From NCBI RefSeq assembly GCF_914271435.1, contig NZ_CAJZAI010000014.1:1-64000 (forward strand): a DNA stretch of 64,000 nt, read 5' to 3'. Both the position numbers and the translations under genes were made by a program. Origin of the DNA: Cupriavidus laharis (GTDB taxonomy: Bacteria; Pseudomonadota; Gammaproteobacteria; Burkholderiales; Burkholderiaceae). Shown here one piece after another: positions 60,601 through 64,000 of the stretch (position 1 is its first letter; each line of letters starts with the position of its first letter). Under the pieces are notes generated by a model. The model saw only the letters and a list, made by a program, of their open reading frames with translations. It had not been told where the DNA came from and searched no databases.

Positions 60601-60810
60601 AGCCTGCGCGGTTTGCGCCAGGATCACGGGCAAGCCCATCATCGATGCCGCGATGACCGTCAGCCACAGCACGGGATGGAACGTCGTGCCTTGTCCCTGG
60701 CGTTCGGCACAGCCCTGGCGCCCCTTGCCGCGTCCGACCGCATTTTCCTGGACTGCTACCAGCATGCCTCGCACGGCGTTGAAGACCAGGCGATGGGTGT
60801 TCTTATTCAT
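51691..60810 (-). CDS. cdiA: CdiA-type giant contact-dependent toxin, FHA family
   Basis: 3039 residues. Order: an ESPR extended signal region (MNKNTHRLVFNAVRGMLVAV), signal peptide to about residue 73, and a TPS secretion domain holding NPAGISCSGCGVINADRF. FHA-1 filament repeats follow, with many LDNTGG- and AGGDL-like turns. A mid region (about 1210-1550, around QYPFAQFGPPFDWSRN) suits the receptor-binding and tip part. FHA-2 repeats (AGRDVNATAAYVNAEGALAV) are next, then a pretoxin region. The last about 390 residues, from NRQLHPSEEQ at 2652, differ in base composition and should hold the toxin. The enzymatic class of the tip (about 2920-3039, LIKVVPKGAFGGDVVTPYSP) is not recognisable. No VENN or ELYN motif was seen. 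Confidence 0.92.
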   Translation of the reverse strand: MNKNTHRLVFNAVRGMLVAVQENAVGRGKGRQGCAERQGQGTTFHPVLWLTVIAASMMGLPVILAQTAQAQTLPIQVDKNAPGARPVMGVAANGVPIVNIAAPNRNGGTSVNNFIQYNVGPSGVVLNNSGQNSQTQIAGWVQGNLQLGNNSAGVIVNQVTAPNPSQLMGMQEVAGNRATVILANPAGISCSGCGVINADRFTLSTGRALYGPDGSLSGFDVRDGHIAIDGQGLSSPQAQVDLLARSISINAELWAKHINAIAGANQVDYQNLNATAQAGNGAAPQFALDASALGSMYANGAIRLIGTEKGVGFNLGGIADARGGDITVDNNGDVRVLASGRLQSQGNASITGTNLDNAGTITTRGAITATTPGQLTNTGTVAAGSDLLAQADRIANAGTLGAGVDANANVTGAGTANIAARTALQTSGAIVAGSDANLSAPTLDLTNGSVVSHNTANLSASGDIVNRNARVEGTALRVAAGGNVDNQGSTLVAGVNGGTVQATNLLNQGGAVTSGGTLDVAASQAVENTSGTIAGTGATTVVAASTINRGGTLGAVQDKLLVSGALDNTGGKAMAAGDLKVAGGAIINDQGQISGQTVSLDTPGLGLSNTQGTIQGASNTHIAASSLQNQDGTITSGGTLDVQSAGQIGNQRGTIAADGSATIAASQTDNRGGTLGSVNDKLLVTGALDNTGGRALAGTDMSLSGGTIVNDHGQLSAGGNLKADTNGQALTNRAGVISGGTVQTDTGAFQNQGGVLASQGTLQSDTHGQDFDNSAGGQVIAGGPLALNTAALNNQGGTISGQQAVTVNGTALDNTSGKMLAGGPLAVTGDSLANGGGQVASNADATLRIANTLENSAGFVHASGTLDAQAGTILNRNTLGGTDANPLGLEGGTVKLAATTIDNNQGALRADTALEATAASLDNTQGEVTSGGTAQLNVGATTNTQGLLAANQKLGLTGTSLTGDGKVQSQGDIDLKLASDFRNTGEIAAGRNLALDTTGDVDNLGTMKAGAALDLHGRNVSNAGELYGAVASTIRADQSVTNTGLIDGGAVRIEAGTTVTNVDRIFGDSVAIGAGQQIVNDVNPVTGNGGVIASRSGDVDLGAPEIINREHSLIYASQDLNVGGTLDANGKATGQANSLLNASATIDVVRDANFNVAAVTNRNDHFSTERIDTGTVHSQGYRLNGSDQEFKPEDVILYQVDNGTWAPGTDPAFLGDDDKKVLVLPSAQYPFAQFGPPFDWSRNVTGGGGKPVGAAYVPPSYDFYNDTMNPEVFVYQPGDAIWSKLGVQAPTAAPPLPVSCGDTPTSACQAKYDADTATYNAWRDANKPLYDQLNSQINAFNGDFNSRQVKEFFIVNKDTNIQDEKVLTTDPAKILVGRHATFPGDVTNDKSQILVGGDLNIDANHLHNLDYDATRIETVSGTQDWTFIKSHAFKGDDRRYTTSALDTIVTPVPLKLASALADRNLGTVGHDGSAPGQGAGVGPIAGAPLSSQPVLKELTLPATDALASNGPGAHLGGAVIRQVTPALAVPNNALFRTHPEPGARYLIETDPRFTDQRQWLSSDFMLTQLGQDPTNVLKRLGDGFYEARLVADAVMLGTGQRFVGDYTDNEQQYIGLMKAGVSFAQKFHLNVGSELTADQMAALTTDLVWLVEKTVTLPGGSTQRVLVPQVYLMSRVGDLKGDGALISANNTSIHTKGDVVNTGTISSRNVTLIDAQNIHNNGGTLNGGTLALNAQEDINSLAGKISGNAVLAYAGRDINLASTTANGTGKAGSSNTVLAGVSSVNADTATLVAGRDLNAKAASLQTTGDLAMGAGRDVNLGTVTVAQTEHSEHDAKNKSDLSRSTEIGSQVSAGGNTTIVAGRDVNATAAYVNAEGALAVGAGRDINVQAGQASASVRDEHFTQSNGFLSSSSTHSIDANAHTEALGSTLSGNTVDMKAGHDMTIAGSTVAGTSNVNLAAGNNLTVTTAETTSSGYSFKEEKKSGFGATGSGLSYGNRDQKDTTNDRGTQQVGSLVGSTDGSVRMQAGSTLTVKGSDLIAKQDVTGVAADVNIEAAQNRQHHDETHEVKQSGFTLGVSGGAIGAAINAGNKISSASKSEDGRASALWGMAAARDVADAAQGMGNPTQGAAVTLSWGTSQSKQTLTQDSTSHNGSRVQAGGTAAFVATGVDANGNQTAGNLNIVGSDIDAKKVALGAKHDVNIVSATDTDESHSTNKSSSASVGVSYGIGQGQAGLGVSASASQAKGNSDSTSASQNNSHVNGQESVTIVSGNDTHILGATVSGGKVIADVGGNLNLASRQDTGESHAQQQSMGGGVSISQGGGSASFSASKGKADGSYANVSEQSGIYAGEGGFDINVKGNTDLKGAVIASEASKDKNSLTTGTLTWSDIANHSDYSATSMGISGGGTMGSPNSQNNSGPTSGKNTGGISPMIPQHKSGSQDGVAQSAVADGTITIKDEANQKQDLATLKRDTTGTNSQVGNNPDLDKLLNKQADMMAAAQAAGEAVAKTVGDIAKAKLDDANKRYAVAAEANKQNPSAENQAAMEAAQADIDGWKDGGSYRAALHTAGGALIAGLGGGNALAGAAGAGAASLAGGKLGELSNAVAGGADTGNAALNETLGNIAANIVADGIGAAVGGGSGAATAANVDRFNRQLHPSEEQKLKELQKGKTAEEQYRLAAAECALVHCADGVPDSSANKALLQKMQNDGQNYTAEQAQLQKAGAFDGYGTADRINDLADRYQVSNRAVGAVQGVTGAAAGAVALGAGCASVVACAAGAVVAGTSLDYSKAGFTQLVNGDPSLTYGEQALQSLGLSPRTAALAYAAASLGGAATGAALENQVGKQAAAFNDAARLSYTSIEKFGAQGMDPTAAVMSTSQAQTLVKAYTGAGVPLQDAQKYAAGLIETGTSLPTTLAVNADTELIKVVPKGAFGGDVVTPYSPYFMTRTEYDALSKLPSDQIAAKLGLPAEQAVRGSQLGFDVYSMKPLPGTDPQAFTSKVAPVQQGAYSAPGGAQQVLIPNRSQWSDPNKNKIGEIKGNR

Positions 60811-61037
60811 TTCGTTGTTGTCGAGGAGAAACGGGTAGGCGTGGATAGACCTGCGCGAGGCTGGACTGCGCCTAAGCTAGACGGAAAATAGCGGACTCAG
60901 CTCCGAATTAGAATCGAATAAGTTCGAAATTGTGCTCGGAATTACCTGATTTATATTTCATAAAATCAGAATTAAAATTATTTGAATTCCAGGCTTTCCT
61001 TGAGAGGTTTCCATCATTCACGACAACGCCAAATATT

Positions 61038-61130
61038 CGTCGTCCCCGCGCAGGCGGGGACCCAGTGACTTTTTGTCTCCCTTCGGGGGACTTCAAAGAC
61101 GCTGGATTCCCGCCTACGCGGGAATGACGA
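61038..61130. repeat. Inverted REP-like pair upstream of cdiA
   Basis: Two copies of a roughly 30-base element face each other: CGTCCCCGCGCAGGCGGGGA (61041-61060) and ATTCCCGCCTACGCGGGAAT (61106-61125), with matching flanks. Each is a palindrome of its own. The type is widespread in beta-proteobacteria and resembles the ATTCCC..GGGAAT core of the Neisseria dRS3 element. The 60811-61316 gap is otherwise AT-rich and non-coding and must contain the cdi promoter; I could not pick a reliable -10/-35. Confidence 0.6.
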
Positions 61131-61316
61131 TGGTCATTTTGATGTTGTCGCGAAATAGGGAAAGCTCAATAGCTATCCGATTTCGGACTATCGGGTCTGG
61201 GGCTTGCGCCAGGAATAGGCGGTACCCTAAATGTCACAATCATTTGCATTGTGTTGGGTACCAGCGACAGGCTCGGTGAATGTGCGCTGGTTGGATCGCC
61301 TGCCTTATGAAAGCAT

Positions 61317-61541
61317 CTGTCGATGGTGCAGATGCTGGCCATCGGCCTTGGCGTGACGGTCGGCGGCGGGCTGGTGACGCTGTTCACCGCGCGGATCGGG
61401 GAAGCGGGGCCAGCTTTCCGGCTCGCCGTTGTCGTGGTCAGCATGATCACGCTGCTGTCGGCGCTGGTGTTCCGGCGGCTGGATGTCGGGGAACTAGGGA
61501 AGGGGCGGCGTGCGGCGTCGGTTTCTGCGCGCACGCCTTGA
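61317..61541 (+). pseudogene. 3' remnant of an MFS (DHA2) transporter gene
   Basis: The reading frame begins abruptly at LSMVQMLAIGLGVTVGGGLV and runs FRLAVVVVSMITLLSALVFR to a stop, which is the last part of a DHA2 MFS pump. The intact copy at 46494 has GNSLFSMVQML at the same point. No earlier part exists: a stop at 61308 closes the frame. It marks a broken junction at the edge of the cdi block. Confidence 0.7.
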
Positions 61542-61552
61542 GCCTCCCGTAC

Positions 61553-61843
61553 TCAGGCCGCATTAGTCTTCCACCCCACGCCTCGGATCAACTGCGTGAC
61601 ACGCAGCTGGTACTGATCGAAGAACTGGTTCGCCTGCAGCTGGCTGTCGATCGGCTGTGCAACGGTACGGCCTTCGGCCTTCAGCTTGGCGCGCAGTTCG
61701 GGCTTGCCCAGGGCTTCGCCGATAATGAGGCGGCAATCGTTGCGCCAGGGCCGGCCTGCGGCGATCCCGCTACGGCGTGCGCGCCGGAGGCCGCGTATCA
61801 CGCACGGAGGTTGGTGCCGGGTACACGTCGTCGCCGGTCGCAA
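61553..61843 (-). CDS. Small basic protein, doubtful
   Basis: Open frame of 96 codons; the C-terminal half (IIGEALGKPELRAKLKAEGR, then PIDSQLQANQFFDQYQLRVT) looks like a real helical protein, while the first 30 residues are poor. It overlaps the lipoprotein gene in another frame. No good start was found (GTG 61801 has no ribosome site), so it may be the tail of a longer gene frameshifted into two pieces. Confidence 0.4.
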   Translation of the reverse strand: MRPATTCTRHQPPCVIRGLRRARRSGIAAGRPWRNDCRLIIGEALGKPELRAKLKAEGRTVAQPIDSQLQANQFFDQYQLRVTQLIRGVGWKTNAA

Positions 61844-61991
61844 TCGGCTGCCGGGGCGGTGGAGGTGTTGCCGTAGTATCCCGCGGAACTCCCTCGCATC
61901 CCATCAGGGCCGCGGTCAGCAGAACGATGACGGTGCCCTCGGCCAGGCCACGGCGCAGGGAGTGGCCGATGTGGGGGGACGGGTGTGGCAT
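61770..61991 (-). CDS. Small lipoprotein
   Basis: 73 residues with a lipoprotein signal (GTVIVLLTAALMGCEG, Cys near 32) and a Pro- and Asp-rich, probably disordered mature part. AGGAGG lies at ideal distance before ATG 61991, which supports translation. The product is short and ends in PPARTP, close to where the downstream frame (61553-61843) becomes plausible. A single-base error or a natural frameshift could therefore have split one longer gene. Confidence 0.6.
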   Translation of the reverse strand: MPHPSPHIGHSLRRGLAEGTVIVLLTAALMGCEGVPRDTTATPPPPRQPIATGDDVYPAPTSVRDTRPPARTP

Positions 61992-62067
61992 GGGCGGCCT
62001 CCTGATGGCAGTGGTACCTCTAGCTTAGGAGATGGGCGCGCAATCAAGCCCCTTGAACTAGTCGCGA

Positions 62068-62436
62068 CTAGTCGCTGATGCCATTTTCATGCAGCAGTCG
62101 CTCGCATTCGTCAAGCATGTCGTGCGCGAACGCGGACTGGTAGTTGGGGTCGAGCGCTTCCATCATTTCGTGCGAGGCATACAGTCCAGCTTCGCGTGAG
62201 AGCGTGTCCGCAAGCTGGCGTGCGAACTGGTCGCTCAGTTCCGACAGAAGGCGGCGCTCTGACAGGGCGAGCTGCAGCCTGGAGCGTGACAGCCATTCGC
62301 CCGCCAGCGTCGCGCCCTGCGCGTCGGTCAGCCATTTGCCGTGTTCGTAGTAGGCTGACAGCCGCTCGGCGGTCAATGCGAACAACAGCGCCTTGCGGGT
62401 ATTGAAATCGATCTTCGGGAGCGGGGCGGCTTTCAT
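62068..62436 (-). CDS. Conserved-looking helical protein, unknown
   Basis: 122 residues, strongly alpha-helical and acidic (DFNTRKALLFALTAERLSAY, SRSRLQLALSERRLLSELSD, and the C-terminal FAHDMLDECERLLHENGISD). No membrane or signal segment. ATG 62436 is used; the upstream in-frame region overlaps the next gene in an unlikely way. It lies 26 bases after the carboxylesterase stop on the same strand and is probably co-transcribed with it. No family recognised. Confidence 0.7.
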   Translation of the reverse strand: MKAAPLPKIDFNTRKALLFALTAERLSAYYEHGKWLTDAQGATLAGEWLSRSRLQLALSERRLLSELSDQFARQLADTLSREAGLYASHEMMEALDPNYQSAFAHDMLDECERLLHENGISD

Positions 62437-62462
62437 ATTCGTGGTGATGACTGTGGCGATGC

Positions 62463-63161
62463 TCAACCTTGCGCCGTTTGCTGCGTGATGCGGGCGAACG
62501 CGGCATTGAGCCACGCGCCGATGGCCGCGATCTCTTCCAGGCAGACCGAATGCGGCATGGCATAGGTGTGCCATGTCACAGGAATCCGGCGAGCCAGCAG
62601 GAAGTCGCGAGCCTGCTCGCCGAGCCGCAACGGCACGACGTCGTCCTGCGTGCCATGCGCGGCGAACACAGGGATGGCGGCATTGGCGGACGTGGCTTCG
62701 GCTGCCAGCGTGTCCGGTGCGGGAACATAGGTGGACAGGGCGACGATGCCTGCCAGTGCATCCGGGTGGGTAAGGGCGGTGGTGTAGGCGATTGCGCCGC
62801 CCTGCGAAAAACCGGCAAGCACAATGTGGTCGGCGGCGATACCACGCGCGTTTTCGCGCGCGATCAGCCCCCGGATGCGTTCGCACGAAATGCGGATGCC
62901 GTTTTCGTCGGCACGCCGGCCGGCTTCGTCGAGCGAGTAGATGTCATACCAGGCTGGCATGACATAGCCGCCGTTGCATGTGACGGGCATGGCGGGCGCA
63001 TGAGGGAAGACGAAGCGCACGCCGGGCGAGGCAGCCAGCCCAAGCTCTGGCACCACCGGCACGAAATCGTTGCCATCCGCGCCCAGGCCGTGCATCCAGA
63101 TGACGGTAAAAGCGGGATTCGGCGCGGTCTCGATTTCGATCGCGGGCAGCAGTTCGTTCAT
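62463..63161 (-). CDS. Carboxylesterase/phospholipase (YpfH/EstB type)
   Basis: 232-residue serine esterase with alpha/beta-hydrolase fold. The nucleophile is in GFSQGG, the acid in GTQDDVVP and the His in MPHSVC; the oxyanion loop begins MHGLGADGNDF. This is the bacterial carboxylesterase group that cuts short- and medium-chain esters in the cytoplasm. ATG 63161 used. A following gene starts 26 bases after its stop. Unlike the hydrolase-like gene at 2102, its catalytic triad is complete. Confidence 0.93.
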   Translation of the reverse strand: MNELLPAIEIETAPNPAFTVIWMHGLGADGNDFVPVVPELGLAASPGVRFVFPHAPAMPVTCNGGYVMPAWYDIYSLDEAGRRADENGIRISCERIRGLIARENARGIAADHIVLAGFSQGGAIAYTTALTHPDALAGIVALSTYVPAPDTLAAEATSANAAIPVFAAHGTQDDVVPLRLGEQARDFLLARRIPVTWHTYAMPHSVCLEEIAAIGAWLNAAFARITQQTAQG

Positions 63162-63301
63162 GGGGGCACTCCTGTCTGATAAGCCGGGCGCCAGCTTGCG
63201 CGTGGGCAGCGCGAGTATCGCACAGGTCGACGGAGGTTCCGCTTCGCCTCCGCCCCATGCGGATTGGCCGGCGGCGTGCCAGGTAAGGAGAATGAGCGGG
63301 T

Positions 63302-63334
63302 CCGCAAGCGCTCATGCTAGGAAAGCGCTTGCGG
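63302..63334. repeat. Perfect inverted repeat in a gene-free stretch
   Basis: CCGCAAGCGCT (63302-63312) and AGCGCTTGCGG (63324-63334) are perfect 11-base arms around an 11-base loop. No T-run follows on either strand, so it may be a protein-binding site rather than a terminator. The rest of the gap 63162-63489 shows no gene. It lies about 140 bases upstream of the carboxylesterase gene and 155 beyond the stop of the 63490 gene. Confidence 0.55.
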
Positions 63335-63489
63335 GTCACCATGGAACGCGTGCCAATGCGCGCGTGCTCGCAGCGGCTGGCAATTACCGGTGGTCGGCGC
63401 CAAAGCAGGGTCGTGCGCGTTGCGCGGCGCTACACCTGGCCACCAGAGAACGCTGATAGCCAGGGGATGTACGATCGCTTGCCGTCTGG

Positions 63490-63792
63490 CTAGGCGGCAG
63501 ACGGCACGATCGGTACGGTGGTCAGTCCGGGCGCTACGCGCGGTGCTTGCGCGGACGAGGACGTCTCGCTGGCGGCAGGCGCAGCGGCGCGGCGCTTGTC
63601 CACCACGTCCTCGACGCCTTTCTTTGCCACGTCTTCAAGGAACGCGACCATGTCGCGATAGTAGGCGACCTGCATTTGCGCCTCGAGCAGGCGCCGTTCG
63701 GCCTGGAACAACGTCAGCCTCATGTCTTGCAGTTCCCTTTCGGCAATCTTTTCCGGGGTCGGCGGACTGAACAAGTTTGCGAGCCAACGCAT
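63490..63792 (-). CDS. Small coiled-coil protein, unknown
   Basis: 100 residues: a short hydrophobic start (MRWLANLFSPP) and then a long charged helix (KIAERELQDMRLTLFQAERR followed by LLEAQMQVAYYRDMVAFLED) likely to form a coiled coil, then a Pro/Ala/Ser-rich tail. GGAGG lies before ATG 63792. I do not recognise a family. The remaining 208 bases to the window end contain nothing supportable. Confidence 0.72.
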   Translation of the reverse strand: MRWLANLFSPPTPEKIAERELQDMRLTLFQAERRLLEAQMQVAYYRDMVAFLEDVAKKGVEDVVDKRRAAAPAASETSSSAQAPRVAPGLTTVPIVPSAA

Positions 63793-64000
63793 GGCAGTAC
63801 CTCCAATGCTGATCAACAGCGAAGAATCGATGTTTTTGCCATGGGAACCAATATAGACAAGAAATCGGCAAAAGCATCTCAACCTGCGCATTCGTCGCGC
63901 CTAGCCCACAAGGATGATTGCCGCGGTGCGGAGACTCGGTTAGATTGTCCGGTCCCGATCGCGGCATCGGCGTTTCATGCCATCCGCGCATACTGGTATT

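Overview
The window is GC-rich chromosomal DNA of a beta-proteobacterium of the Burkholderiaceae, most likely Cupriavidus or a close relative. The signs are GC-ending codon use, Burkholderia-type porin and efflux genes, a Burkholderia-type (A-I-B order) contact-dependent inhibition locus and many LysR/IclR/TetR regulators with linked transporters. I see no rRNA, tRNA, transposase, integrase or CRISPR array. The assignment rests on reading the sequence; no database was searched.

Layout. 0.2-9.3 kb: a lipoprotein Cu/Zn superoxide dismutase, then a LysR regulator divergent from a hydrolase-like gene and a MexEF-OprN-type RND efflux operon. 9.4-10.1 kb: a Phd/PIN toxin-antitoxin pair. 10.2-16.1 kb: small envelope or secreted proteins (SRPBCC, PEBP, a beta-helix-like secreted protein, DUF2127, a tandem-repeat protein), an ExeM/NucH-type nuclease with a GlyGly-CTERM-like tail, an ABM protein and phosphatidylserine synthase.

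16.1-27.4 kb: an IclR regulator divergent from one long operon. The operon holds a sugar ABC importer (binding protein, double ATPase, permease), every step of the non-phosphorylating L-fucose pathway (mutarotase, dehydrogenase, lactonase, dehydratase, 2-keto-3-deoxy-fuconate dehydrogenase, diketo-acid hydrolase) and a porin. Together they would take the sugar from the outer membrane to pyruvate plus lactate. Just after the porin lies a frameshifted scrap that reads like the C-terminus of an alpha-L-fucosidase.

27.4-47.9 kb: transporter and regulator country. It has four MFS permeases, TetR, AraC, Crp/Fnr and LysR regulators, a 1033-residue BTAD-ATPase regulator, an old yellow enzyme, an acyl-CoA synthetase, an AGE-family sugar epimerase and several small unknown proteins.

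48.1-61.5 kb: an accessory block on the minus strand. It carries a cdiA-cdiI-cdiB locus (CdiA is 3039 residues) followed by a lipoprotein and a membrane protein. The toxin tip and immunity gene are visibly poorer in GC than the rest. Upstream lie about 500 AT-rich bases with a REP-like inverted pair and the 3' scrap of an MFS gene. 61.5-64 kb: small conserved proteins and a YpfH-type carboxylesterase.
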